Origin: Methylophilales bacterium
GTDB lineage: Bacteria > Pseudomonadota > Gammaproteobacteria > Burkholderiales > Methylophilaceae
Direction: 5' to 3'
Assembly: GCA_021414145.1 (NCBI GenBank)
Contig: JAIOOY010000061.1
Location: 1 to 54,475, forward strand
Length of the DNA stretch: 54,475 nt
In this document: positions 27,777 to 38,606 of the stretch, piece by piece
How the letters are laid out: every line of letters begins with the position of its first letter
Numbering within the stretch: the first letter of the stretch is position 1
Made by a program: the position numbers and the translations under genes
The notes under the pieces: model-generated
The model's input: the letters and a program-made list of their open reading frames with translations, nothing else
What the model was told of the DNA's origin: nothing
Databases searched by the model: none

Positions 27777-29333
27777 CTAAAGTTGCTTTATGAACACTTT
27801 AGACCGCCGCTGCAAGTTGTACAACTGCTGCCGTGCTTCGGGCAGTGCTGATACATCAGCCTCCACAAAACCGCGTTCGATGAACCAATGCGCGGTGCGA
27901 GTGGTGAGTACGAACAGGGATTTAATCCCGCGTTCAATGGCTTGTTCCTCACAGTAATGCAGCAGTTTCTCGCCGCGACCACCACCACGCATGGATGCAT
28001 CCATTGCCATGCAGGCGAGCTCGGCTTTCTGTTCACCTGCAAACGGATACAGTGCGGCACAACCGATGATGCGTTTATCGCGCTCCATCACCACAAAATG
28101 GTTGACTTCCATTTCTATGCGTTCACGTTCACGCCTCACCAGCACGCCTTCGTTTTCCAGGGGTTCGATGAGTTGCAAGATACCTCCCACATCGTCAATC
28201 TGCGCAGGGCGCATGGATTCAAGTGCGATTTCGGTCACCATCGTACCTATACCGTCGTGAGTGAACAGTTCTTGAATAATGGCACCGTCGGTATGGCGAC
28301 TGATGAGATGGGTGCGCGCCACGCCTTGGTCGCATGCCTTGATGGCGGCGGGTAAGTAGTAGGCTTCATCTTCGCTTATTGTTTTTTCAGCGTTAGTTTC
28401 AACGTGACGCAGCAGATTTCTTGCCTTGTCCGCGGTCATCTCGCGCAAAAGTTCGCCGCGCAGATTATGAACGCCAGAGGCATCCATCAGAAAAATCAGC
28501 TTATCTGCATCCAACGCAATCGCCGCGTTCACTGCCACATCTTCCAGCGACAAATTGAATACCTCGCCTGTAGGCGAGTAACCAAGGGGTGAGAGCAGCA
28601 CCAGTTCGCCATCATCCAACCGCTTCTGTATGCCGACAGCGTCTACTTTGCGGACTTCTCCAGTATGTTGCAAATCTACGCCATCCAGCACACCCACTGG
28701 CTTGGCAGTCACAAAATTACCGCTGGCGACACGAATATCCGAGCCTGCCATCGGCGAATTAACCAAACCCGTAGAAAGCAACGCTTCAATTTCTACACGT
28801 ATCGCGCCATTAGCTTCTTTGACTGCTTCCATAGCGATGTCATCGGTAACGCGTAACCCTTGTACCAGCTTGGTTTCAAGTTTGCTACGTTTGAGCTTGG
28901 ATTCAATCTGTGGCCGTGCTCCATGCACTAACACCAGCCGAACCTCCAAGCTGGCAAGCAGATTGAGATCGTGCGACAGTGCAACAAATTGGCCATCAGC
29001 GATAACCTCTCCACCAAAAGCGATGACGAAAGTACGTCCGCCAAACGCGTGGATATACGGTGCGACAGAACGAAACCAGCGCACGAATTCCTGTGGTTGC
29101 GTGAGGCTTGGCCTTTTATTTGCGTTATACGCATTTTCTGATTGTGCGTAAAGTTGCGATGGAGTGCAATGTAGCGCCCCGCAAAGCTTGTGCAACAAGG
29201 TTTCTGAAAACCCCTGAACGCCACGTTCTATACGTGATAAGTTGCCGCTATCGGCTTCAACCAGTTGTGCAAGTTGTTGCAGGGTAAGGTTTAGCGACTT
29301 GCGTTTTTTACGTATGACATGGCCGAGTTGCAT
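27777..29333 (-). CDS. argA: N-acetylglutamate synthase (ArgA) with N-terminal XRE helix-turn-helix fusion
   Basis: 518 residues. Residues about 5-62 form an XRE/Cro-type helix-turn-helix (IRKKRKSLNLTLQQLAQLVE, then SGNLSRIERG). From about 80 on, the protein follows ArgA: FVRWFRSVAPYIHAFGGRTFVIAFGGE, RLVLVHGARPQIE, the amino-acid-kinase-like domain to about 370, then a GNAT domain (about 375-510, MRGGGRGEKLLHYCEEQA; RTAHWFIERGF). Classical ArgA is about 440 residues, so the extra about 75 residues are the DNA-binding part. The enzyme acetylates glutamate from acetyl-CoA to start arginine synthesis. The frame is continuous with no alternative start close to the ArgA domain. Upstream lies an AT-rich repeat-bearing stretch. 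Confidence 0.88.
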   Translation of the reverse strand: MQLGHVIRKKRKSLNLTLQQLAQLVEADSGNLSRIERGVQGFSETLLHKLCGALHCTPSQLYAQSENAYNANKRPSLTQPQEFVRWFRSVAPYIHAFGGRTFVIAFGGEVIADGQFVALSHDLNLLASLEVRLVLVHGARPQIESKLKRSKLETKLVQGLRVTDDIAMEAVKEANGAIRVEIEALLSTGLVNSPMAGSDIRVASGNFVTAKPVGVLDGVDLQHTGEVRKVDAVGIQKRLDDGELVLLSPLGYSPTGEVFNLSLEDVAVNAAIALDADKLIFLMDASGVHNLRGELLREMTADKARNLLRHVETNAEKTISEDEAYYLPAAIKACDQGVARTHLISRHTDGAIIQELFTHDGIGTMVTEIALESMRPAQIDDVGGILQLIEPLENEGVLVRRERERIEMEVNHFVVMERDKRIIGCAALYPFAGEQKAELACMAMDASMRGGGRGEKLLHYCEEQAIERGIKSLFVLTTRTAHWFIERGFVEADVSALPEARQQLYNLQRRSKVFIKQL

Positions 29334-29339
29334 ATATAT

Positions 29340-29390
29340 AAAAATAATGTAAATAATGCATAAATGTAATATAAATATGTATATATTGCA
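29340..29390. promoter_or_regulatory. AT-rich promoter/operator candidate upstream of the XRE-ArgA gene
   Basis: Very AT-rich stretch in the gap between the XRE-ArgA gene and rpiA. It contains two direct copies of AATGTAA (29346-29352 and 29363-29369, 17 bases apart). It also has an imperfect inverted repeat GTAATATA / TATATTGC (29366-29373 and 29382-29389, seven of eight pairs). The position immediately before the XRE-fusion start fits an autoregulatory operator, but this is unproven. Confidence 0.4.
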
Positions 29391-29514
29391 AATTAATGGA
29401 TGTGCTCGGTGTTTCGGGTATTTACCCAGTGTTTTAACTTGAGCCTCAACTCAAAAAAGAGGTAGCCTGTGCATTTCGCATAAGGCGATTTTTTTTGTGG
29501 TGAAGGAGAGCGTT

Positions 29515-30192
29515 ATGAGTGATAAAGAATTGGTGGCGCTACACGCTGCGAATTTGGTGAAAGATGGTATGGTGGTAGGCTTAGGCACGGGTTCTACTGC
29601 CAATTTGTTCATCGAGGCGCTAGCTAGGCGGCGCAATGAGCAAGGCTTAAAGGTGACCGCGGCTTCAAGTTCGGTAGTGAGCACCATCAAAGCCCAATCA
29701 CTAGGTTTGCCGCTGATTTCTATCGAGCATTTCTCGCGTCTGGATTTGTATGTGGATGGTGCGGACGAAGTTACGCCTGATATGACTTTGCTTAAAGGTC
29801 GCGGCTCGGATTTGGTGCGTGAAAAGTTAATGGCGAAAGCAGCGGATCAGTTTTTAGTGCTGGTGGATCAAAGTAAGCTGGTAAGCCGTATCGGAGAGAA
29901 GTTTGCGATTCCTATTGAAGTGATTCCTTTTGCTTGGCAGTTGGCAAAACGCAGTTTGGAAGCTATAGGTGGGCGTGGGGATTTACGGCAAAATGCCAGT
30001 AAAGACGGCTTAGCTATGACCTCACATGGTAGCTTGGTTTTGGACATGACGTTTGATGCTGGCATGAGCGCAGAACAACTGAATGCGGCGTTAAACGCTA
30101 CTCCTGGTGTGGTGGAACACGGAATTTTTCTGGGGCTGGCCAGTGCGGTTATCATTGCTACCGATGGCAAAGTTGAGGAACGTCGGGGCTAG
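29515..30192 (+). CDS. rpiA: Ribose-5-phosphate isomerase A
   Basis: Interconverts ribose-5-phosphate and ribulose-5-phosphate in the pentose phosphate/Calvin pathways. 225 residues from ATG at 29515, chosen for the AAGGAG ribosome site 8 bases upstream. The protein begins MSDKELVALHAANLVKDGMV. Family motifs: GLGTGSTANLFIEAL, DLYVDGADEVTPDMTLLKGRG (catalytic Asp cluster) and a C-terminal PGVVEHGIFLGLA. Confidence 0.95.
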   Translation: MSDKELVALHAANLVKDGMVVGLGTGSTANLFIEALARRRNEQGLKVTAASSSVVSTIKAQSLGLPLISIEHFSRLDLYVDGADEVTPDMTLLKGRGSDLVREKLMAKAADQFLVLVDQSKLVSRIGEKFAIPIEVIPFAWQLAKRSLEAIGGRGDLRQNASKDGLAMTSHGSLVLDMTFDAGMSAEQLNAALNATPGVVEHGIFLGLASAVIIATDGKVEERRG

Positions 30193-30286
30193 TCTTGACG
30201 CACATATCAGTTGCTAGACTTAGAAATTGCTAAACTGCCCCAATTCGCGGTACGATTGGAAAAACTAATCTCGTGTATTAAGAAAT

Positions 30287-32098
30287 ATGAATCCAACAGT
30301 ATTGACCGTCACTAATCGCATCCGCGAGCGTAGTGAAGACTCCCGACGCACCTACTTGAAACAGCTTGGCGCTATGGCCAATCGGTTTAAAGGTGTTGAT
30401 CGTATGGGTTGCGCCAACGTGGCACATTCTTTTGCCGCGATGCCCACTAATGACAAACTGAGAGTGGTAACCGAACGTGCGCCAAACGTGGCGATTATCA
30501 CTGCTTACAACGATATGTTATCAGCGCATGCACCATTTCAGGGTTACCCTGATCTGATTAAGGCTGAAGCGCGCAAGCATGGAGCCACTGCACAAGTCGC
30601 GGGTGGGGTTCCAGCGATGTGTGATGGTATTACGCAAGGTATGCCGGGCATGGAGCTGAGCCTTTTCAGCCGCGACGTGATTGCGATGGCAACTGCTGTG
30701 GGCTTGAGTCATGATGTATTTGACGCGACTTTGATGCTGGGCGTGTGCGACAAAATCGTACCGGGGTTGCTGATAGGCGCTCTGCATTTCGGTCATCTGC
30801 CTACCGTATTTGTCCCTGCCGGACCGATGACAACAGGCCTTTCCAATAGTGAAAAATCGCACATGCGAGTGCTGGCGGCAGAAGGCAAGGTGGGTCGTCA
30901 AGAGCTGCTGGAAGCAGAGTCCAAAGCTTACCATGGGCAAGGTACGTGTACCTTTTACGGAACCGCAAACAGTAACCAAATGCTACTTGAAGCAATGGGC
31001 TTGCACGTGCCGGGCACAGCCTTTGTTAATCCCGGCAGCGAGTTCCGTGCAGAACTCACGCGTGAAGCGGTACGTAGCGTACTCAATATTACCCAAAGTA
31101 AAACTTACACCCCGATAGGACGTTTGGTTGATGAGAAATGCATCATCAATGCCATGGTGGCATTGCTGGCGACAGGCGGCTCTACCAATCATCTGATTCA
31201 CTGGGTAGCGGTTGCTCGCGCGGCTGGTATTGATATCAACTGGGATGACTTCTGTACCTTATCCGATGTGGTGCCGCTGATTGCCCGCGTATACCCCAAT
31301 GGTGAGGCTGATGTGAACGCCTTCCAGGAAGCGGGCGGACCTGGCTATGTGATTCGTGAATTGCTGGATGCGGGGCTGATGTACGAAGATGTATTGACTG
31401 TGCGGAAGGGTGGCATACGTGAATACACGGCTATTCCAGAGATGCAAGATGACATGATCATTTGGAACACTACGGGAGTCTCCAAAGATGATTCCGTGGT
31501 GCGTCCTGTCAAAGACCCATTCAGCTCCAACGGTGGTATCAAGGTATTGCGTGGCAATTTGGGACGTAGCGTGATTAAGATTTCTGCCGTGCCATCCGAA
31601 CTGCACGTGATTGAAGCGCCCGCGCGCGTATTCAATTCGCAAGAAGAGCTCCTTCATGCGTTCTCTACCGGGTCACTCAATAGCAGCGCGGTATGCGTGG
31701 TGCGCTGGCAAGGACCTAAGGCCAACGGGATGCCGGAATTACACAAACTCACACCGCCACTGAAAGCTCTGCAAAGTAAAGGTTATGACGTGGCATTGGT
31801 GACCGATGGTCGAATGAGTGGTGCATCGGGTAAGATTCCGGCGGCGATACACGTATCACCAGAAGCTGCTGCGGGCGGACCTCTGGCCAAAGTGCGCGAT
31901 GGCGATTTGATTCGCTTGGATGCGCTGACTGGTCGTTTGGAAGTATTAGTAAATGCGGATGAGTGGGATTCCAGAGAGTTGGTAGAGATGCCCAAGGAAC
32001 TGCGCGAGGCCAATGGCATCGGCATGGGGCGTGAATTGTTTGCTGGTATGCGCAGCAACGCGCTGACCGCCGAAGAAGGCGGATGCACTTGGTTATAG
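30287..32098 (+). CDS. edd: 6-phosphogluconate dehydratase
   Basis: Fe-S dehydratase converting 6-phosphogluconate to 2-keto-3-deoxy-6-phosphogluconate, the first committed step of the Entner-Doudoroff pathway. 603 residues of the IlvD/Edd family: [60 protein letters not shown] (cluster cysteines) and [19 protein letters not shown]. Followed 13 bases later by eda, forming the classic pair. No zwf or pgl is present in the window. Confidence 0.97.
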   Translation: MNPTVLTVTNRIRERSEDSRRTYLKQLGAMANRFKGVDRMGCANVAHSFAAMPTNDKLRVVTERAPNVAIITAYNDMLSAHAPFQGYPDLIKAEARKHGATAQVAGGVPAMCDGITQGMPGMELSLFSRDVIAMATAVGLSHDVFDATLMLGVCDKIVPGLLIGALHFGHLPTVFVPAGPMTTGLSNSEKSHMRVLAAEGKVGRQELLEAESKAYHGQGTCTFYGTANSNQMLLEAMGLHVPGTAFVNPGSEFRAELTREAVRSVLNITQSKTYTPIGRLVDEKCIINAMVALLATGGSTNHLIHWVAVARAAGIDINWDDFCTLSDVVPLIARVYPNGEADVNAFQEAGGPGYVIRELLDAGLMYEDVLTVRKGGIREYTAIPEMQDDMIIWNTTGVSKDDSVVRPVKDPFSSNGGIKVLRGNLGRSVIKISAVPSELHVIEAPARVFNSQEELLHAFSTGSLNSSAVCVVRWQGPKANGMPELHKLTPPLKALQSKGYDVALVTDGRMSGASGKIPAAIHVSPEAAAGGPLAKVRDGDLIRLDALTGRLEVLVNADEWDSRELVEMPKELREANGIGMGRELFAGMRSNALTAEEGGCTWL

Positions 32099-32111
32099 GG
32101 ATGGATATAAA

Positions 32112-32741
32112 ATGAAATTGACCGCATTAGAAGTGATGCAAGACGCGCCGGTAATCCCGGTGATCGTACTAAACGATGAGGCGCATGCAGTGCCTATGGC
32201 CAAAGCGCTAGTGGCCGGTGGCATCCGGATGCTGGAGGTCACCATGCGTACTTCGGTGGCGCTGGCTTGTATACGCGCTATTGCTAAAGAAGTACCGCAA
32301 GCCATTGTTGGTGCGGGTACTGTGCGTAGTGCCCAAGATGCTGAGGCTGCAGCCGCTGTAGGCGCCAAGTTTATGGTGAGTCCTGGATACACCAGATCTG
32401 TTGGCCACGCTTGTAAGGATATGCGAATTGCTTTGTTGCCTGGTGTAGCCACCAGTAGCGAAATTATGTTGACGCAAGAAGATGGCTTTCAACAGCTTAA
32501 ATTCTTCCCCGCGATGCAGGCTGGAGGACCCGCCTTACTAAAGGCTTGGGGCGGCCCGTTTACAGATGTTCAGTTCTGCCCCACTGGTGGCGTGTCGCTG
32601 GAAAACGCACCGCAATTGCTTTCACTGAATAATGTGGTGTGCGTGGGCGGCTCATGGCTTACTCCTGCCGCGCTTATGCAGCAAGGTAACTGGGCAGAAA
32701 TTACCCGTATGGCCAAAGAGGCTTGCGCCTTGCCGCGTTAA
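32112..32741 (+). CDS. eda: KDPG aldolase (2-dehydro-3-deoxy-phosphogluconate aldolase)
   Basis: Cleaves KDPG to pyruvate and glyceraldehyde-3-phosphate through a Schiff-base lysine. 209 residues: catalytic Glu in RMLEVTMRT (about 42), Lys in LKFFPAM (about 130), and the TVGAGTV-like motif IVGAGTVRSAQDA and FCPTGGVSLENA phosphate-binding loop. Directly downstream of edd, with the VOC gene 3 bases after its stop. Confidence 0.96.
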   Translation: MKLTALEVMQDAPVIPVIVLNDEAHAVPMAKALVAGGIRMLEVTMRTSVALACIRAIAKEVPQAIVGAGTVRSAQDAEAAAAVGAKFMVSPGYTRSVGHACKDMRIALLPGVATSSEIMLTQEDGFQQLKFFPAMQAGGPALLKAWGGPFTDVQFCPTGGVSLENAPQLLSLNNVVCVGGSWLTPAALMQQGNWAEITRMAKEACALPR

Positions 32742-32744
32742 ATA

Positions 32745-34780
<2,036 letters not shown>

Positions 34781-34935
34781 TCTTTAAGAACCCTCAATGT
34801 ATTAAATTAATTTGCAGCAATTTGAATGTAGCAGATGAACTACCATTATTAAGCCATTGCAGACATTGAAAAAATCCAAAATTAGAACTCTCCAGCATGG
34901 CTGAGAGCCAAGATTGGTGCGGGGTTACGACGGTA

Positions 34936-34965
34936 TTTATGGTTTCTTTATGGTGTCTTTATAGG
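34936..34965. repeat. 11-bp tandem repeat in the amgK-lptD divergent promoter region
   Basis: The unit TTTATGGTTTC (34936-34946) is followed by TTTATGGTGTC (34947-34957) and a partial TTTATAGG (34958-34965). The period is one helical turn. The array sits 51-80 bases upstream of the lptD start. The function is unknown; spacing like this suits a regulator that binds direct repeats. Confidence 0.6.
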
Positions 34966-35015
34966 TAGAATCTGAAGCGATTTTATCACTACAATAACTA
35001 AGCGACTGTTCTATT

Positions 35016-37286
35016 GTGTTTTGTCATCTTCTATCGTTGAGGAGCGCATGCTATTCGCTGCTGATTTTGCTCAGCGCGGGGTTGCCTCTGCATGCCGACG
35101 AAGCTCTTGTGGCAGATGATTCGGCAAGAGTACAAACTCCTGATTCATCGCCGGGAGTCACCACCATAGAAGGGAATCGCATGGAAATTTATTTAGGTCG
35201 CGAAATGCGCGTTTTTGGCGATGCTGAAATGCACCGTGATGGCGATTATGTCAAAGGTGACCGCATAGATATTGACACCCTCAACGACGAGCTCCATGCC
35301 ACCGGCAATGTACACGTGAAACAGGGTAGCACTCTGGCCGAAGGCCCTGAGCTGCGTTTAAAAATGCAAGATCGTGTGGGTGAAATGCAAGATCCCGTGT
35401 TTCATCTCAAGAGTGGAGCCCAAAATGCCCGCGGCGATGCCAGAAGTATCCTGTTTGAAGGGCCCACCAAAGAGACTCTGAAAAAAGCACGCTACACCAC
35501 ATGTGAAGACGGCAATGACGACTGGTTTTTGAACGCAGGGGAATTGGAGCTTGACCACTATGCCGAGACCGCAACTGCTACTCACGCCAGTATGGAGTTT
35601 AAGGGAGTACCGTTTGTGTATACGCCCTGGATGTATTTCCCCTTAAATAAGGAACGCAAATCCGGCTTTATGAAACCACTATTTGGCACAACGACCAAGA
35701 GCGGACTTGAACTTAGCATCCCCTATTATTGGAATATTGCGCCCAAACGAGATGCCACGTTGACTCCACGTTATATGAGCAAGCGTGGTGTGCAATTGCA
35801 GAGTGAATATCGTTACTTGAGCGAGAAATATTCGGGTACGGCCAATGTGGATGTGCTACCTAATGATGACTCGACTGATAGCACGCGTTATTACGTCAAT
35901 TTTGAGCACTCGCACGATTTTCAGAATGGCTGGACTGGCAACATACAGTACGAAAAGGTCTCGGATAACCAATACTTTATTGACATGAGCAATCGTATTG
36001 CCAGTACCAGTCGTGCCAACTTACCGCAACAAGTGAGCGCGAAATATGATGCTACTAACTGGCATTTTTCGGCACTGATGCAGCAATATCAAACCATAGA
36101 TAACGTTTCGTATGTATACCAGCGCTTGCCGCAGTTGACACTATCGGGCTCTGAGGAATTGGCTGAATTGAGCTCGCAAGATACTGACTTTGGCACACTG
36201 AATGCCAGTCTTTATAGCGAGTTTGTAAGGTTTGACTTAAATGACCGCGCACCAGTAGCTGTTACGGGTAATCGTTACACTATTTACCCCAGCCTAAGTC
36301 TGTCCATGTCGCAATCCTATGGCTACGTCACGCCCAAGATAGGTGCGCATTACACCAAATATAGCTTGAGCAACACGGGCGGAGCGTTTGATAGCGACAC
36401 GCGCGCACTGCCAATTTTCAGCGTAGATAGTGGTTTGTATTTTGACCGTGACATGCGCGTGGTGAAAAATCACTATACACAAACCATAGAGCCACGTTTG
36501 TTCTATGTGTATGTTCCGCATCATGATCAGAGCCGAACTCCCAATTTTGATACCGGATTGAGTGACTTAAATTTGGCAACCATCTTCTCTGAAAATCAAT
36601 TCAGTGGTGGTGACCGCGTTAATGACGCGAATCAAGTCACGCTGGCGGTGACCAGTCGCTTGATAGACCAGAAAACTGGCGCACAGCGGCTTTCTGCTAC
36701 GCTGGGGGAGCGCTTCTATTTTAGCGATCAGAAAGTAATTTTACCCGGTGGCACGCCGCGTACCAGCGCGCAGTCAGATATTTTGACAGCACTCAGTGCG
36801 CAGTTGACTAATGGTTGGAACGCAGACGCAGCTTGGCAGTTTGATACCAATCAGAGTAGAACTGTGAAGAGCAATATCGGTGCGCGCTATCAGCCTGAGG
36901 TTGGCAAAGTACTCAACTTGGGTTATCGTTTTACCAAGGATAGCTTGGAGCAAGTAGACTTTTCTGCTCAGTGGCCGTTAGGTGGTCGCTGGTATGGCTT
37001 GGGGCGCTTGAATTACTCTTTGCGTAATCACCCTCCCACTGACGTGAGTGGTCCCATTGAATACTTGGCGGGTGTAGAATACGACGCTGGCTGTTGGCAA
37101 GGTCGCGCCATATTTCAGCGCCTTGCTACTGCAACTGCCACGGCTACGGCCGACTCGGCCTACGCATTTTTCTTTCAGTTAGAGCTAGGAGGCTTCAGCA
37201 AGATAGGGTCTAATCCGCTTGAAATCATCAAACGCAACATCCCTGGTTACATCAGTTCCAGCGAAATTTCGAACGCTACTCGTTAA
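35016..37286 (+). CDS. lptD: LPS-assembly outer-membrane protein LptD
   Basis: Beta-barrel translocon that inserts lipopolysaccharide into the outer leaflet with LptE. 756 residues: signal peptide to about residue 27 (PLHA-DEA), periplasmic OstA/jellyroll domain (RMEIYLGREMRVFGDAEMHRDGDYVKGD), then the large barrel. Only one cysteine pair is evident in the mature protein (C163 and C693), fewer than in E. coli. The start is GTG at 35016 because it gives a proper signal peptide; it has no strong ribosome site. A short (Ala-Thr)n run (RLATATATATAD) lies near the C-terminus. First of lptD-surA-pdxA-rsmA. Confidence 0.92.
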   Translation: MFCHLLSLRSACYSLLILLSAGLPLHADEALVADDSARVQTPDSSPGVTTIEGNRMEIYLGREMRVFGDAEMHRDGDYVKGDRIDIDTLNDELHATGNVHVKQGSTLAEGPELRLKMQDRVGEMQDPVFHLKSGAQNARGDARSILFEGPTKETLKKARYTTCEDGNDDWFLNAGELELDHYAETATATHASMEFKGVPFVYTPWMYFPLNKERKSGFMKPLFGTTTKSGLELSIPYYWNIAPKRDATLTPRYMSKRGVQLQSEYRYLSEKYSGTANVDVLPNDDSTDSTRYYVNFEHSHDFQNGWTGNIQYEKVSDNQYFIDMSNRIASTSRANLPQQVSAKYDATNWHFSALMQQYQTIDNVSYVYQRLPQLTLSGSEELAELSSQDTDFGTLNASLYSEFVRFDLNDRAPVAVTGNRYTIYPSLSLSMSQSYGYVTPKIGAHYTKYSLSNTGGAFDSDTRALPIFSVDSGLYFDRDMRVVKNHYTQTIEPRLFYVYVPHHDQSRTPNFDTGLSDLNLATIFSENQFSGGDRVNDANQVTLAVTSRLIDQKTGAQRLSATLGERFYFSDQKVILPGGTPRTSAQSDILTALSAQLTNGWNADAAWQFDTNQSRTVKSNIGARYQPEVGKVLNLGYRFTKDSLEQVDFSAQWPLGGRWYGLGRLNYSLRNHPPTDVSGPIEYLAGVEYDAGCWQGRAIFQRLATATATATADSAYAFFFQLELGGFSKIGSNPLEIIKRNIPGYISSSEISNATR

Positions 37287-37298
37287 GGTTTTCAGTTT

Positions 37299-38594
37299 AT
37301 GAACAAACTATTATATGGCAGCCTGCTGCTGTTGGTGTTTATGCTATCGGCGCAGGCTGCTGACAAGGTGTTGTCGCTGGATCGTATTGTCGCAGTGGTA
37401 GATAGCGATGTCATCACTCGTAGCGAACTGAATGACCGTTTGGCCACGCTCGCTCAGCAGTTTGAAAAGCAGGGCGCACAGTTACCACCGCGTGAAGTGT
37501 TGGAAAAGCAAGTGTTGGAGCGCATGATACAAGAGCGCTTGCAGTTACAACAAGCCGCGCAAACCGGACTGCGGGTGGATGATAACCAGCTGGATAAAAC
37601 CATGGAGCGCATCGCCGAGCAGAACAAACTCACCCTAGAAGAGTTTCGCGCCAGACTGGCTGAGGAGGGTATCAATTTCCGCAGTTTCCGCGAAGATATA
37701 CGTCACGAAATTATCATTGCTAGGCTCAAAGAGCGTGAGACTGAACGCCGCGTAACGGTAACCGAGGCTGAGATTGATAACCTGCTCACCACTCAGTCTT
37801 CCGCACAAGCCGATACTGACGAGTACGATGTTGCACATATCTTGATTCGCACGCCGGAAGAAGCTACCCCAGAAGATTTACAAAAGTTGCGTGCCAAGGC
37901 CGAAGATGCCTATAGAAAATTGCAAGAGGGAGCCGATTTTGCTCAGATTTCAGCAGCGGTATCTGATGCGCCGAATGCCTTGGAAGGTGGGCGGATTGGC
38001 TGGAAAAAGGCTACCGAATTACCGGAGATGTTCCAAGCCGCGTTAAAGCCACTCAAAGCGGGCGAGTTGAGCGAGATTTTGCGTAGTTCCAACGGTTTTC
38101 ATATCCTGAAAATGGCCGACAGACGGGGTTTGAGCACGCCATTGATGATTACTCAGACACACGCACGACACATCCTCATCAAACCCAGCGAAGTGTTGTC
38201 TGACGAAGAAGCGAAGCACCGTATGGATGATATTAAAGAGCGCTTGGACAACGGTGGAAATTTCATTGAACTGGCGCGTCAGTATTCCGAAGATGGTAGT
38301 GCCAACAAAGGTGGTGACCTTGGTTGGGCAAACCCCGGCGACATGGTGCCAGAGTTTGAAAAAGCTATGAATGAACTCAAGCCTAATCAGGTGAGTGAGC
38401 CTATTAAGTCGCGCTTCGGCTGGCATATCATTGAAGTGCTGGAGCGCCGAGTGCAAGACTTAAGTCATGAAGCCGCCAGACTTAAAGCACGACAGGAAAT
38501 CCGTGGACGCAAGGCGGAAGAGTTTTTCCAAGATTGGGTACGTGAGCTACGTGATAGGGCTTACGTAGAATATCGCTTAGAAGATAAGGATTAA
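37299..38594 (+). CDS. surA: Periplasmic chaperone/peptidyl-prolyl isomerase SurA
   Basis: Chaperone for outer-membrane proteins, including LptD encoded just upstream. 431 residues: signal peptide (to about residue 20), SurA N-domain (LDRIVAVVDSDVITRSELNDR), and two parvulin domains (about 175-275, YDVAHILIRTPEE, and about 285-385, THARHILIKPSEV ... YSEDGSANKGGDLGW). Starts 12 bases after lptD. Confidence 0.96.
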   Translation: MNKLLYGSLLLLVFMLSAQAADKVLSLDRIVAVVDSDVITRSELNDRLATLAQQFEKQGAQLPPREVLEKQVLERMIQERLQLQQAAQTGLRVDDNQLDKTMERIAEQNKLTLEEFRARLAEEGINFRSFREDIRHEIIIARLKERETERRVTVTEAEIDNLLTTQSSAQADTDEYDVAHILIRTPEEATPEDLQKLRAKAEDAYRKLQEGADFAQISAAVSDAPNALEGGRIGWKKATELPEMFQAALKPLKAGELSEILRSSNGFHILKMADRRGLSTPLMITQTHARHILIKPSEVLSDEEAKHRMDDIKERLDNGGNFIELARQYSEDGSANKGGDLGWANPGDMVPEFEKAMNELKPNQVSEPIKSRFGWHIIEVLERRVQDLSHEAARLKARQEIRGRKAEEFFQDWVRELRDRAYVEYRLEDKD

Positions 38595-38606
38595 GTGTTT
38601 TAAGCC

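Noticed and set aside
27888-28355. 155-codon plus-strand frame opposite the GNAT part of ArgA
   Set aside because: Antisense to a well-conserved domain; His-rich composition typical of a shadow frame.
30521-30979. 152-codon minus-strand frame opposite edd
   Set aside because: Antisense to conserved Edd motifs; no independent support.
35048-35110. ATG with GAGGAG ribosome-like site inside the lptD signal-peptide region
   Set aside because: Out of frame with LptD and closes quickly; the GTG-initiated frame gives a proper signal peptide.
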